Positions 15,805-25,170 are shown, numbered from the stretch's first letter. The stretch is DNA of 64,000 bases from Flavobacteriales bacterium (GCA_016705545.1 JADIYA010000007.1:124001-188000); one strand, 5' to 3'. The notes: generated from the sequence alone by a model not told the origin. Numbers and translations: made by a program.

Positions 15805-16404
15805 ATGTCCTTGAACATGAACACGCCCAATCCCAAGGTCAACTGGTTCTTCGAGAAGGATGGACAATGGAAGGCCTCTTTCGCCATGCTGCGCGAACTC
15901 GCACTGGACACCGGCCTCACCGAGGAACTGAAATGGGGCCACCCCTGCTACACGCTCAAAGGCAAGAACGTGTTCTTGATGCACGGCTTCAATGACTATT
16001 GCGCGCTCCTCTTCCACAAAGGCGCGCTGCTGAAGGACGACCATGGCATTCTGGTGCAACAGACGGCCAACGTTCAGAGCGCTCGGCAGATCCGTTTCGG
16101 CAGCCTGAAGCAGATCAAGGAAATGGCACCGGTGATCCGCAGCTTCATGGAGCAGGCCATCGTCGTTGAGAAGGAGGGCATGAAGGTGCCGTTGAAGTCG
16201 ACGCAGGAATTCGCGATGCCCGAAGAGTTCGCCGCGAAGCTGAAGGCCATGCCTGCGCTGAAGAAAGCATTTCAAGCGCTCACGCCCGGAAGGCGGCGCG
16301 GCTACCTATTGCACTTCGCCGGAGCCAAGCAGAGCAAGACACGGGAAGCGCGGATCGAGAAGAACGTGGGGAGGATCCTGACGGGAAAAGGCCTGGATGA
16401 CTAA
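15805..16404 (+). CDS. YdeI-family protein (DUF1801/bacteriocin-protection type)
   Basis: 199 residues: an N-terminal DUF1801-like half (VNWFFEKDGQWKASFAMLRELA, LKWGHPCYTLKGKNVFLMHGF, CALLFHKGALLKD) and the C-terminal YdeI extension (FAMPEEFAAKLKAMPALKKAFQALTPGRRRGYLLHFAGAKQSKTREARIEK). YdeI proteins are linked in the literature to stress or peptide resistance, but no reaction is established. ATG 15805 or 15817 may be the start. Third DUF1801-related gene in 1.6 kb. Confidence 0.85.
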   Translation: MSLNMNTPNPKVNWFFEKDGQWKASFAMLRELALDTGLTEELKWGHPCYTLKGKNVFLMHGFNDYCALLFHKGALLKDDHGILVQQTANVQSARQIRFGSLKQIKEMAPVIRSFMEQAIVVEKEGMKVPLKSTQEFAMPEEFAAKLKAMPALKKAFQALTPGRRRGYLLHFAGAKQSKTREARIEKNVGRILTGKGLDD

Positions 16405-16478
16405 GTTCCCAACCGGGCATCGACTGCAGAATTGCGGGCTACGATTCGCTCGACCGTGACCACCCGAGCCGCTATCGA

Positions 16479-18008
16479 TCAGAGGTGACTGTAATTCGGG
16501 GCCTCACGCGTGATGTACACATCGTGCGGGTGGCTCTCCTTCACACCGGCCGAGGTGATCCGGATGAACCGCGCATGCTTCAGGGCGTCCATGTCCGGGG
16601 CACCGCAATAGCCCATGCCGGCCCGAAGGCCCCCCACGAGCTGATGCACCACTTCGGCGAGCTTGCCCTTGTAGGGCACGCGGCCGGAAATCCCTTCGGG
16701 CACCAGCTTCTTGATATCGTCCTCCATATCCTGGAAGTAGCGGTCCTTGCTGCCTTGCTGCATGGCCTCGATGCTGCCCATGCCGCGGTAGGCCTTGAAT
16801 CGGCGGCCTTCGTAGATGATGGTCTCGCCGGGGCTCTCTTCCACGCCGGCGAACATGCTGCCCACCATAACGGTTCCGGCGCCGGCCGCCAGGGCCTTCA
16901 CGATGTCGCCGGTGTAGCGGATGCCGCCATCGGCGATGGCCGGCACGCCGGTGTGCGCGATCGCGCTGGCGCAATCGAGCACAGCTGTGAGCTGCGGAAC
17001 GCCCACGCCCGCGATCACGCGCGTGGTGCAGATGCTGCCGGGCCCTATGCCCACCTTAACGGCATCGGCGCCGGCTTCCACCAAGGCCAGAGCGGCTTCC
17101 GCCGTGGCGATGTTGCCGGCCACCACATCCACGCCGGCGAAAGCAGCCTTCACCTGCTTCACCATGTTGATCACGCCCTTGGTGTGGCCGTGGGCGGTGT
17201 CGATCACCAAGGCATCCACGCCGGCATCAACGAGTGCCTTTGCGCGCTCCATGCTGTCCGCAGCGATGCCGATGGCCGCAGCCACGCGCAATCTGCCCAA
17301 ACGGTCCTTGCACGCATGCGGGTGCTGCTTCAACTTGAGGATGTCCTTGTAGGTGATGAGGCCCACGAGCTTGCCTTCCGGATCCACCACAGGCAGCTTC
17401 TCGATCTTGTGGCTCTGGAGCACATCCTCGGCCTGTGCCATGGTGGTATCGGGCTTGGCGGTGACGATGTTCCTCGAGGTCATCACCTCGGCCACCGGAC
17501 GGGCCATCTTCTTCTCGAAGCGCAGGTCCCTGTTGGTGACGATGCCGACCAGGAACCCGTCGGAATCAACCACGGGTATGCCTCCGATGCGATTCTCTGC
17601 CATCAGGCGCAGGGCATCGCCCACGGTGGCCTGCCGGTCGAGCTTCACGGGATCGAGGATCATGCCGCTCTCACTGCGCTTCACCCGGCGCACCTCTGCC
17701 GCCTGTTCCGCCACCAGCTGGTTCTTGTGGATGACCCCGATGCCGCCCTGCTGGGCGATGGCGATGGCCAGTTCGGCGCTGGTCACGGTGTCCATGGCAG
17801 CCGAGACCACGGGGACATTGAGGCGGATGTTGCGGGAGAAACTCGAGCGCACATCCACGTCGCGGGGCAGCACCTCGCTGTATGCGGGCACCAAGAGGAC
17901 GTCATCGTAAGTGAGGCCCTCGCCGGTGAACTTGTCGTTGGGGAGCTTCCCGTTCGAGGGAAGGGCGCTGGCGCTTTTGCCCTGCGCTGCGGTTGCCGAT
18001 CGTTCCAT
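16479..18008 (-). CDS. guaB: IMP dehydrogenase
   Basis: 509 residues. It oxidises IMP to XMP with NAD+, the committed step of GMP synthesis. Visible: N-terminal barrel start FTGEGLTYDDVLLVPAYSEV; two CBS domains at about 105-215 (RIGGIPVVDSDGFLVGIVTNRDLRF, KIEKLPVVDPEGKLVGLITYKD); DTAHGHTKGV; the catalytic loop GIGPGSICTTR with the nucleophilic Cys; ADGGIRYTGD; and the mobile flap GMGSIEAMQQGSKDRYF. Full length. ATG 18008 is chosen over TTG 18014 because TACCTTTG ends only three bases upstream. The antisense frame is also fully open over this gene, which is a GC-skew shadow. Confidence 0.97.
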   Translation of the reverse strand: MERSATAAQGKSASALPSNGKLPNDKFTGEGLTYDDVLLVPAYSEVLPRDVDVRSSFSRNIRLNVPVVSAAMDTVTSAELAIAIAQQGGIGVIHKNQLVAEQAAEVRRVKRSESGMILDPVKLDRQATVGDALRLMAENRIGGIPVVDSDGFLVGIVTNRDLRFEKKMARPVAEVMTSRNIVTAKPDTTMAQAEDVLQSHKIEKLPVVDPEGKLVGLITYKDILKLKQHPHACKDRLGRLRVAAAIGIAADSMERAKALVDAGVDALVIDTAHGHTKGVINMVKQVKAAFAGVDVVAGNIATAEAALALVEAGADAVKVGIGPGSICTTRVIAGVGVPQLTAVLDCASAIAHTGVPAIADGGIRYTGDIVKALAAGAGTVMVGSMFAGVEESPGETIIYEGRRFKAYRGMGSIEAMQQGSKDRYFQDMEDDIKKLVPEGISGRVPYKGKLAEVVHQLVGGLRAGMGYCGAPDMDALKHARFIRITSAGVKESHPHDVYITREAPNYSHL

Positions 18009-18011
18009 GCA

Positions 18012-18019
18012 CAAAGGTA
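18012..18019 (-). promoter_or_regulatory. -7 promoter box TACCTTTG of guaB
   Basis: An exact match to TAnnTTTG, with TGC then ATG following. A TTG about 23 bases upstream is a possible -33 element. This implies a leaderless or near-leaderless guaB mRNA. Confidence 0.6.
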
Positions 18020-18041
18020 ACCACCTGCCCGGAAGACCGGA

Positions 18042-20141
18042 TCAATCGTCGCGGAGCAGGAGCACCGTTCCGCGCTTCACCACCATGCGGCCCGCACCAT
18101 TGCGCACGCTGCAGTAGTAGGCATAGATCCCCTGCGGCATCACTTGGCTGCCCACCACGCCGTCCCAGCCATCCTCCACGCGCTCGGTCTCCCAGATCAC
18201 CTGGTTCCAGCGATTGATGATCAAGAACCGGTATTCGGTCACATCGCCGAATCCGATGATGGGCCTGATCTCGCGGTTCGCTTCAATGGCACTGCCGATG
18301 ATGAAGGCGTTCGGGATATAGATCAGTTCCTGCTGGAAGGCGCACGCGATGTTGCTCGTGGATGTTGCATCGATGCCGGAGGGATTCCCGGCCTCGATGG
18401 CCACCACGTAGTAGCAGAAGTTCCCGGTCTCCGTCACGAAGGCATTCACGTCATCCTCGTACTCCCATGGGTCGCTAGGGAGCAGCGCGATCTGCTCAAA
18501 GGCGCCATCGGCCACGCTGCGGTACACGGCATAACCCGCCACGGCGCCCGCCCATTGGATGTACCCGTTCCAATTGAGCCGATTGATGCCATCGAGGCCC
18601 GGCTCGGCTTTGAGGACGATGTTCGCTCCGAGGTTGCTCGTCACGGATGCGCTTCCGCAGCTATCAAGCACTTGCATGCGGTAGCGGTAGCCGTTCAACG
18701 ATGGGTCAACGCCCAGATCCGTGTAGGTGATCAGCGGCCCTGCCGTGGCCGGGAAGGTGGCCACCTGGTCATAGGCGGCGCCATTCACCGATCGCTCCAG
18801 CCGGTAACCGCTCACCTGGGCGTTGAAGTCGACGCTGTCGATCACCGCGATCGCGTCCGGCGCTGTGACGGTGACGGTGCGGATGTAATTCCCGACCGGC
18901 AACTGGGGGTATTCCGTGAATCGGCAGGTCTTGTTACTGAGCGAACCCGGAAGCCCCGGCCCTTGGATCGCCTTCACGATGTAACAATAGGTCTGGCCTG
19001 GCTGCACATCGTGCTGATAGGTGGTGGCATTGCCCGGAAGGTTGGCGAGCACGGCCCAAGTGCCGCCATTGAACTGCACCAGGATCTGGATGCTCAACGG
19101 CGCCCACCCCACATAGGGCGACCAAAGTATCCGCGTTCTCGCGGCGCAACGATCGTATTCGGTGCGGGCGAACATGGTGCTGTGGGAGGCTCCAGTAGCA
19201 CTGGTATTGGGGCTCGGCGGCGTGCCGGAGAAGCAGGTATCGAAGGAGGCGATGGTGAAGGACTCCGGTCCGCCGAAGGGATAGCTGTCCGGCCAGGTGT
19301 AGCTGTTGTTGAATTGCCCGAACACCGTATCGATGATCACGGCGCCGCCAGGGCCATTGAACACGATGATGTAGCCGTCGGTGTCGGGCTGCGGACTTGG
19401 TCCCCAGATGATCGTGCTCAGCCCGCTGGTGCTATCCACACTAACGGCCTGCACCACCGGCACTGACGGCGGAGTGACATCGCGGAACACCTCTCCGTCG
19501 CGGTTGCTGAAGGAGATGCAGCCATTGGCATCCGCCAAGCCAACGCGGAAGGTGAGCGAATCCTCGCAGATATCGACCACCCATTGGAAGGCGAAGGTGG
19601 TGGCGGGCACCGTGGCAAGCTGCGTCCAAGTGCCGATCGGATACTCGAGCCAGATGGTAAAATCAGCGGACGAGGCGGATGAGGTCGCAGGCGCGTTCCA
19701 GGAGAGGTTGGCACTGCCCAGCGGCGTGCTCTGGAACACCTGGAGGAAGAGCGTGGCGATGGTATCGCTCGGCACCGATACCTCCGGAGGCACTGCGTTG
19801 GTGGCTGATGCCATGAAATAGAACTGCGGACCCGCATTCGCCCCGGCACCGGCATGCAAGAAGCTGGTGGTGCCGCATGGCACGTTGGTCACCAGAGCGA
19901 ATGGCCCCAAGGGCGAGTTGGCATGCCAAATCTGGTATTGACCGCAAAGGCCATTGGGGTCCGGGGGGATGGTCCATGTAAGGGTCACGTCGCCGCTGAC
20001 ATCGACCGTGGCGCAGTTCGGCACCGGCGGGTCAAGCGCCTGACCAGCAACACCTGATGCAAACAAACTGCTCCCATAGACGGCAGCAACCCTTGCAATG
20101 CGGTTCGCACGGTTCATCACGGCTATAAGACGCTTCAGCAT
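18042..20141 (-). CDS. Secreted FN3-repeat protein with gliding-type C-terminal domain
   Basis: 699 residues. A signal peptide (MLKRLIAVMNRANRIARVAAVYGS..., cleavage probably at VAGQA) precedes five or six FN3-like modules (VDVSGDVTLTWTIPPDPNG, GSANLSWNAPA, SGLSTIIWGPSPQPDTDGY, VDFNAQVSGYRLERSVNGAAY, LNWNGYIQWAGAVAGYAVYRS). It ends in a CHU_C/TIGR04131-type domain (FIIGSAIEANREIRP, EYRFLIINRWNQVIWE, DGWDGVV, MPQGIYAYYCSV), the type B T9SS sorting signal used by gliding-associated proteins. ATG 20117 is an alternative start. Role probably adhesion or surface structure (inference). Confidence 0.82.
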   Translation of the reverse strand: MLKRLIAVMNRANRIARVAAVYGSSLFASGVAGQALDPPVPNCATVDVSGDVTLTWTIPPDPNGLCGQYQIWHANSPLGPFALVTNVPCGTTSFLHAGAGANAGPQFYFMASATNAVPPEVSVPSDTIATLFLQVFQSTPLGSANLSWNAPATSSASSADFTIWLEYPIGTWTQLATVPATTFAFQWVVDICEDSLTFRVGLADANGCISFSNRDGEVFRDVTPPSVPVVQAVSVDSTSGLSTIIWGPSPQPDTDGYIIVFNGPGGAVIIDTVFGQFNNSYTWPDSYPFGGPESFTIASFDTCFSGTPPSPNTSATGASHSTMFARTEYDRCAARTRILWSPYVGWAPLSIQILVQFNGGTWAVLANLPGNATTYQHDVQPGQTYCYIVKAIQGPGLPGSLSNKTCRFTEYPQLPVGNYIRTVTVTAPDAIAVIDSVDFNAQVSGYRLERSVNGAAYDQVATFPATAGPLITYTDLGVDPSLNGYRYRMQVLDSCGSASVTSNLGANIVLKAEPGLDGINRLNWNGYIQWAGAVAGYAVYRSVADGAFEQIALLPSDPWEYEDDVNAFVTETGNFCYYVVAIEAGNPSGIDATSTSNIACAFQQELIYIPNAFIIGSAIEANREIRPIIGFGDVTEYRFLIINRWNQVIWETERVEDGWDGVVGSQVMPQGIYAYYCSVRNGAGRMVVKRGTVLLLRDD

Positions 20142-20164
20142 AGGGTCTTGTTGCCACCAGCGCC

Positions 20165-21115
20165 TCATGCAGATGGTAGGGCGCACAATTGCCCGCGTGC
20201 GGCTTCGTACTCCGAAATCATCTGCTCGAGAATCCTGCCCGCCGGGAGCACCTCCGAGAATCGGCCGCTCACCTGGCCGATCTCCAGTTCTCCTTCGTCG
20301 AGATCGCCTTCGAACATCCCCTTCTTGGCTCTTCCACGACCTAGCAATTCCTTCAAGCCATCTACATCAACCCCCTGATTGTATGCCGATTGAACTCGAT
20401 TGAAAAAAGCATTCTTCAAGAGTCGGACGGGGGTGATTTCCTTCAGGGTGAGCAGCGTGTCGCCCTCACCCGCTTGGGCTACCTGCTCCTTGAACGCAGG
20501 GTGTGCCGAGCTCTCCTCGGAACAGACGAACCGGCTGCCCACTTGCACGCCATCGGCTCCCAAGGCCATCGCTGCGAGCATGCTGCGTCCATCGCAGATG
20601 CCGCCAGCCGCAATCAAGGGGATACCGACCGCATCACGGACCATGGGCACCAGCACCAGCGTAGTGGTCTCCTCCCGCCCATTGTGCCCGCCGGCCTCAA
20701 AACCCTCGGCCACGACAGCATCCACGCCTGCCTTCTCCGCTTTCACGGCGAACTTGACGCTGCTCACCACATGCACCACCGTGATCCCTTGGTCCTTGAG
20801 CCGGCCTGTCCATGCTGCAGGGTTGCCCGCTGATGTGAACACGATGGGCACCTGTTCCTCCGCGATGATGGCCATGTGCTGATCGATGTCCGGATAAAGC
20901 ATGGGCACATTCACGCCGAATGGCTTTTCGGTGGCCATCTTGCACTTGCGGATATGCTCGCGCAGCACCTCAGGGTACATGCTACCGGCACCGATCAGCC
21001 CTAGGCCGCCGGCATTACTCACCGCCGAGGCAAGCCGCCATCCCGAACACCAGATCATGCCGGCTTGGACCACCGGGTAACGGATGCCCAAAAGGCTGGT
21101 GATGCGCGGCTTCAT
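20165..21115 (-). CDS. Nitronate monooxygenase / FabK-like flavoprotein
   Basis: 316 residues of the 2-nitropropane dioxygenase-like TIM-barrel family (FMN). Motifs: LLGIRYPVVQAGMIW, SNAGGLGLIGAGSM, KPFGVNVPML, IVFTSAGNP, VVAEGFEAGGHNG (the conserved His near FMN), PLIAAGGICDGRSMLAAMALGADGVQVGSRFV. The family oxidises alkyl nitronates or acts as enoyl-ACP reductase (FabK); the AGGHNG motif fits nitronate monooxygenase better, but activity is not certain. ATG 21115 (MKPRITS) is chosen since the family begins there and TAGATTTG lies upstream. Confidence 0.88.
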   Translation of the reverse strand: MKPRITSLLGIRYPVVQAGMIWCSGWRLASAVSNAGGLGLIGAGSMYPEVLREHIRKCKMATEKPFGVNVPMLYPDIDQHMAIIAEEQVPIVFTSAGNPAAWTGRLKDQGITVVHVVSSVKFAVKAEKAGVDAVVAEGFEAGGHNGREETTTLVLVPMVRDAVGIPLIAAGGICDGRSMLAAMALGADGVQVGSRFVCSEESSAHPAFKEQVAQAGEGDTLLTLKEITPVRLLKNAFFNRVQSAYNQGVDVDGLKELLGRGRAKKGMFEGDLDEGELEIGQVSGRFSEVLPAGRILEQMISEYEAARGQLCALPSA

Positions 21116-21136
21116 CGTGCTTTTGCGAAAGGCCGG

Positions 21137-21144
21137 CAAATCTA
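21137..21144 (-). promoter_or_regulatory. -7 promoter box TAGATTTG
   Basis: Exact TAnnTTTG on the minus strand, 21 bases before the nitronate monooxygenase ATG. Confidence 0.55.
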
Positions 21145-21226
21145 GGCTCACCCGAATGGGCAGACATGGAAATGACTGTTGAAAAAGCCTTGCCGATGAA
21201 GATCGTTCATGTTGCCGGTTCTTTCC

Positions 21227-21234
21227 TAAGTTTG
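21227..21234 (+). promoter_or_regulatory. -7 promoter box TAAGTTTG
   Basis: Exact TAnnTTTG, 33 bases before the porG-like ATG at 21268. It excludes the longer in-frame starts at 21166 and 21196, which would lie upstream of transcription. Confidence 0.55.
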
Positions 21235-21267
21235 CGCGTCATCCATCACGCTCCCAACGCCTTGCGC

Positions 21268-22233
21268 ATGCGCCTTGCTACGCTACGACTTCCGCTCCTC
21301 TTCCTGGCTCTGGCAGCCCTGTCAACGTCAAGGGCCCAATATGCTTGGGACATCGGTTTCCACATCGGCGGAGCCAACTACCTGGGCGAGATGGGCGGCA
21401 AGGACCAGCCCCGTCGCGATTTCGTCTGGGACATGAAGCTCAGCCAGACGCGCTGGGCTATTGGCGGTTTTGCGCGACGCAAACTCAATCGGTCCTTCTC
21501 TATCAGCACTGGGCTGATGTACATGCGGCTCCAAGGCGCCGATGCCCTTACCGAGAGCTACCGTCCCCGCCGTGGCCGCAATCTGAACTTCCGCAATGAT
21601 CTGATCGAGTGGTACATCCGACCGGAGTTCACCATCTTCCAGGATAATGATGTCGGAGGCCGCGGCCGTTACAAGACTGACTTCCGCCTGTTCGGCTATG
21701 TGGGCGTGGGCGTCTACTACCACAGCCCGAAGGGGCAGATCAACAGGGAGGGTGCCTTCTACAATCTTCAGCCCCTCAATACGGAGCTGGCGGATTATTC
21801 CCGCATCGGCGCGAGCATTCCGGCGGGCATCGGGCTCCACTTCACCAAGAAGCGCCGGCACCGCTACGGCTTCGATATCGGCTGGCGCACCACCTTCACC
21901 GATTACATCGACGATGTGAGCACCACCTACAAGAATCCGGATTTGCTTCCGGGAGGTGCTACCGGCGATGCGGCTCAACTGGCTGACCAAAGCTCTTACG
22001 CTTACGCGCTTGACCCCACCCTGCCGGACCCGAACAACTATGGATGGGGCTCGTTGCAAGCCAATGGCCAGCCTGAGAACATCCGCGGCGATCCCACGCA
22101 CAACGACAGCTACCTGACCATGACCTTCACGTACAGCTATGTGCTGCGCGGTCAATCCAACTTCTACCGCCAGCGCTACAGCTGGATCCGCGGCGGGAAG
22201 CGCGTGGGCCGCAAGTCGAGGGCGAAATTCTGA
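21268..22233 (+). CDS. porG: PorG-like outer-membrane protein (DUF6089)
   Basis: 321 residues. The signal peptide is MRLATLRLPLLFLALAALSTSRA-Q. The mature part is an eight-strand-type beta-barrel with the DUF6089/PorG signature: WDIGFHIGGANYLGEMGG, SFSISTGLMYMRLQGAD, RNLNFRNDLIEWYIRPEFTIF, FRLFGYVGVGVYYHSPKG, IPAGIGLHFTKKRRHRYGFDIGWRTTFTDYIDDVSTTY. PorG is an outer-membrane component of the T9SS that anchors the periplasmic PorK/N ring, which fits the abundance of T9SS cargo here. Other DUF6089 proteins are not PorG, so the symbol is a best match. A strong hairpin follows the stop. Confidence 0.75.
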   Translation: MRLATLRLPLLFLALAALSTSRAQYAWDIGFHIGGANYLGEMGGKDQPRRDFVWDMKLSQTRWAIGGFARRKLNRSFSISTGLMYMRLQGADALTESYRPRRGRNLNFRNDLIEWYIRPEFTIFQDNDVGGRGRYKTDFRLFGYVGVGVYYHSPKGQINREGAFYNLQPLNTELADYSRIGASIPAGIGLHFTKKRRHRYGFDIGWRTTFTDYIDDVSTTYKNPDLLPGGATGDAAQLADQSSYAYALDPTLPDPNNYGWGSLQANGQPENIRGDPTHNDSYLTMTFTYSYVLRGQSNFYRQRYSWIRGGKRVGRKSRAKF

Positions 22234-22264
22234 TTGCGCTTAGCGGCGGGCCTTGCCCGTCGGA

Positions 22265-22299
22265 ATGCGAAGGCCGGGCCAAAAGCCCGGCCTTCGCAT
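22265..22299. terminator. Strong bidirectional hairpin between porG-like and asnB
   Basis: A 15-bp perfect stem (ATGCGAAGGCCGGGC / GCCCGGCCTTCGCAT) around a five-base loop (caaaa), between two convergent genes. No T-run, but the stem is long enough to serve both strands. Confidence 0.75.
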
Positions 22300-22311
22300 G
22301 GAATGACACGC

Positions 22312-24183
22312 CTATTCGATGCCGTGCCGCTCGAGCCAATCGCCCAGGACCACCAGCGACCAGAGCCGCGACCAGTTCACGCGCTTGTCGCCAGCCAGGA
22401 AGCGCTGCCACTGATTGACCACGGCTCCCGTCCTGAACCCGGGCCGTGCATCCAAGCGTGCGATCCGTTCTTCGCAGAATGCACGAAGCTCATTGCGCAT
22501 CCACAGCTCCCACGGCAGGGTGAAGCCCATCTTGGGGCGGTTCACGATCTCCGCTGGCAACAGGTCACCGAGCGAATCGACCAAAAGCTGCTTCGGGCCA
22601 TGAGGGTACTTCTGCGCATCACTCACGCCGAGCACAAACTCAACCAATTCGTGGTCGAGGAAAGGCACGCGCACCTCGAGCGCATGCGCCATGCTCATCT
22701 GGTCCGTATCGCGCAACAGCACGCTTTGCAGGTAGGTCGACAATTCACCGAGGGATACCTGGCTCAGGAAAGGCAGCGCATGCCCGGCGTCCTCGCGGAT
22801 CAGGCCACGCATCACCGAAGCCGCGCTGTTGGCCGGCAAGGAATCGCGCTTCAGCAACTGCCGGAGCTCGGCATCGGTGCGCGTGAGCCGGGAGACCGGA
22901 AAGGTGTCATCGACGCTGAATGCAGGCAAACGCAGCAGCTCACCGAGCTTCTCACTGGTGATCCCCGGTCGCGCTACGGATATGGCCGAGGCGGCCAATG
23001 ACCTCAGCCCGAGCGGGAACTGCGTCACCCATCGTTTCTTCCACAAAGCGAGCGTGCGCGTGAATACCGGATAGCCCGCGAATACCTCATCGCCGCCCAG
23101 TCCGCTCAGGGCCATGGTGATGCCGGCCTCCTTGGTCACCTTCGAGACCACATAGGTGTTGGGGCCGTCGGCGCTGGGATGGTCCATGGCCGCAAGCGCA
23201 TCGGGCAGCATGCGCAGCATGTCCTCAGGCTGCAAGCGGATCGCGGTGTGCTCGGTGCGGTACCTCGCGGCCACGACCCGCGCGTACTTCTCCTCGCTGA
23301 AGGCCGCTTCGTTGAAGACCACCGAGAAGGTGTGGACCGGCTGAGAGCTGGCCTGCGCCATGAGCCCCACCACCGCGCTGCTATCAATGCCGCCGCTGAG
23401 GAAGGCGCCAAAAGGAACATCGCTGACCAAGCGCTTCTGCACGGCACGTGAAAGCCGCTCACGCACTTCCTTCCTCACCGTTCCGATCGGCAAGTGCTCC
23501 GCCGACCGATCCACCGCGCCGACCAGATCGTACCAGCGCTCGATGCGCACTTCCTGGTCGCTGATCCGCATCGAATGACCGGCCTCCAGCATGCGGATGC
23601 CCTGCACCATGGTGGCTGGCGCATGAACGGTCTGGTAGCGGAGGTGATCGACCAGCGCATCGGCGTCGAGGCGGCGCGCAACAAGTCCAGTGGCCAGCAG
23701 GGCGCGCAGCTCACTGGCGAAGAGCAGATGCCGATCGTCGCGGTGCCAATAGAGCGGCTTGATGCCCATGCGGTCGCGCGCGATGAAGAGCTCATCGCTA
23801 TGCGCATCGTGCACGGCGAACGCGAACATGCCTTGCAGGCGATGCAGGCATCCGGCGCCCCATCGCGCGAAGGCGGCCAGCAGCACTTCGGTGTCCGAAT
23901 CGGTGCGCCAGGGCCACTCGAGCTGCTTCCTCAGCTCGCGGTAGTTGTAGATCTCCCCGTTGAATGCAAGTGCAAAGCGGCCATCGGCGCTCACGAAGGG
24001 CTGGTTGCTCTCGGCCGAGAGGTCGATGATGCTCAGGCGCCGGTGGCCAAGGACGCTGTTGCCGCGCCGCAGCACGCCGGTAGCATCGGGCCCGCGATGG
24101 GCCATGGCATCGGTCATGCGCCGCGCCATGGACTCCGGGTCGGCGATCCCTTCAAGCCCGTGGATGCCCGCGATGCCGCACAT
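22312..24183 (-). CDS. asnB: Asparagine synthetase (glutamine-hydrolysing)
   Basis: 623 residues. The N-terminal Ntn glutaminase has Cys2 as nucleophile (MCGIAGIHG), MAHRGPDATG, LGHRRLSIIDLS and FNGEIYNYRELR. The C-terminal synthetase has the ATP pyrophosphatase loop SGGIDSSAVVGL and SGLGGDEVFAGYP, and KAPLRE-like positions are replaced by DHELVEFVLG/GPKQLLVDSL. It makes Asn from Asp, Gln and ATP; members next to sugar-nucleotide enzymes can instead amidate polysaccharide or peptide precursors. The downstream epimerase (28 bp upstream in transcription order) makes an envelope role possible. The start is fixed by the required Cys2. Confidence 0.92.
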   Translation of the reverse strand: MCGIAGIHGLEGIADPESMARRMTDAMAHRGPDATGVLRRGNSVLGHRRLSIIDLSAESNQPFVSADGRFALAFNGEIYNYRELRKQLEWPWRTDSDTEVLLAAFARWGAGCLHRLQGMFAFAVHDAHSDELFIARDRMGIKPLYWHRDDRHLLFASELRALLATGLVARRLDADALVDHLRYQTVHAPATMVQGIRMLEAGHSMRISDQEVRIERWYDLVGAVDRSAEHLPIGTVRKEVRERLSRAVQKRLVSDVPFGAFLSGGIDSSAVVGLMAQASSQPVHTFSVVFNEAAFSEEKYARVVAARYRTEHTAIRLQPEDMLRMLPDALAAMDHPSADGPNTYVVSKVTKEAGITMALSGLGGDEVFAGYPVFTRTLALWKKRWVTQFPLGLRSLAASAISVARPGITSEKLGELLRLPAFSVDDTFPVSRLTRTDAELRQLLKRDSLPANSAASVMRGLIREDAGHALPFLSQVSLGELSTYLQSVLLRDTDQMSMAHALEVRVPFLDHELVEFVLGVSDAQKYPHGPKQLLVDSLGDLLPAEIVNRPKMGFTLPWELWMRNELRAFCEERIARLDARPGFRTGAVVNQWQRFLAGDKRVNWSRLWSLVVLGDWLERHGIE

Positions 24184-24211
24184 GTTCAGTCGGAGCGTAG
24201 GCGCCGATGGA

Positions 24212-25147
24212 TCAGTTGGACACGGTGGCGAGTGCGATGATGCGCTCCAGCCCTTCGCGCAATGGAAGCGGCTCGCGGCCCAAGAGCGCCCGCATGCGGG
24301 TGATGTCGGGCATGCGGCGGGTCATGTCGCCCTCTTCCAGCGGCGGCAAGTGAACGATGCGCGAGGAACTGCCGGTGATGTCGATGATCATGCGCGCAAG
24401 GTCCTTGATAGGCAATTCAGCATCGCTCCCGATGTTGACCACATCGTTGAGCACCTGGTTGCCATGGAATGCCGCGAGGCAGGCATCGGTGTTGTCATCG
24501 ATGTAGCAGAAGGTGCGCGTCTGCATGCCATCACCATACAACGTGATGTCCTCGTTGGCCAGCGCGGCGCGGATGAACTTGCTCACCACGAAATCCTTGC
24601 TCTGCTTGGGGCCGTAGGTGTTGAAGAAGCGGAACACCGTGTACTCCAGCCCGAATTCCTTCTGGTAGCTGCGCAGGAAGGCCTCGCCGATGTTCTTCAC
24701 GATGGCGTACGGCAATTTGCTGTTGAGCGGCGTGGTGCGCTCGTTCTGCGGGATCTCCACGGGCTCGCCGTACACCTCGCTGCTGCTGCTGTAGAGCACG
24801 CGCTTCACGCCGGTGTTCTTCGAGAGGTCGAGGATGTTGCGGATGCCGTCGATGTCGCGCAGCACCATCACCGGATTGTCCGTGGTGCGCTTCACCCCCA
24901 CCACGGCGGCGTAGTGGAACACGTAGTCGAAGCCATAGGCGTAGAACACCGCGCTGATGTCCTCGAACCGGTTCACATCGCACTTGATGAACCGCAGGTT
25001 GGCCGGCAATTGCACAGGCAGCTTGCGCCGGTCGCCGGTGAGGAGATTGTCCACCACCGTGACCTGGTTGGCGGGATCGCTGGCGAGCTTGAGGGCGAGG
25101 TCGCTGGCAATGAAGCCGGCGCCGCCGGTGACAAGGATGCGTGACAT
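24212..25147 (-). CDS. NAD-dependent sugar-nucleotide epimerase/dehydratase
   Basis: 311 residues of the extended SDR family. The Rossmann motif is ILVTGGAGFIASDL; NAD-binding DVNRFEDIS; active-site Ser in VLYSSSSEVYG; Tyr-Lys pair in PYAIVKNIGE; substrate loop FRFFNTYGPKQS; and GDGMQTRTFCYIDD. It resembles UDP-glucose 4-epimerase or UDP-glucuronate decarboxylase-like enzymes; the exact substrate is uncertain. ATG 25147 is supported by the glycine motif and an upstream TACCTTCA box. It precedes asnB in the same direction with 28 bp between them, so an operon is likely. Confidence 0.88.
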   Translation of the reverse strand: MSRILVTGGAGFIASDLALKLASDPANQVTVVDNLLTGDRRKLPVQLPANLRFIKCDVNRFEDISAVFYAYGFDYVFHYAAVVGVKRTTDNPVMVLRDIDGIRNILDLSKNTGVKRVLYSSSSEVYGEPVEIPQNERTTPLNSKLPYAIVKNIGEAFLRSYQKEFGLEYTVFRFFNTYGPKQSKDFVVSKFIRAALANEDITLYGDGMQTRTFCYIDDNTDACLAAFHGNQVLNDVVNIGSDAELPIKDLARMIIDITGSSSRIVHLPPLEEGDMTRRMPDITRMRALLGREPLPLREGLERIIALATVSN

Positions 25148-25162
25148 GATTCTGCGAGGCGG

Positions 25163-25170
25163 TGAAGGTA
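25163..25170 (-). promoter_or_regulatory. -7 promoter box TACCTTCA
   Basis: Minus-strand TACCTTCA, 15 bases before the epimerase ATG; matches TAnnTTYR. Confidence 0.45.

Noticed and set aside
16485..18020. 511-codon open frame on the plus strand opposite guaB
   Set aside because: It mirrors guaB exactly, is His/Gly/Val-rich with no domain, and arises from third-position GC bias; the minus strand is an unmistakable IMP dehydrogenase.
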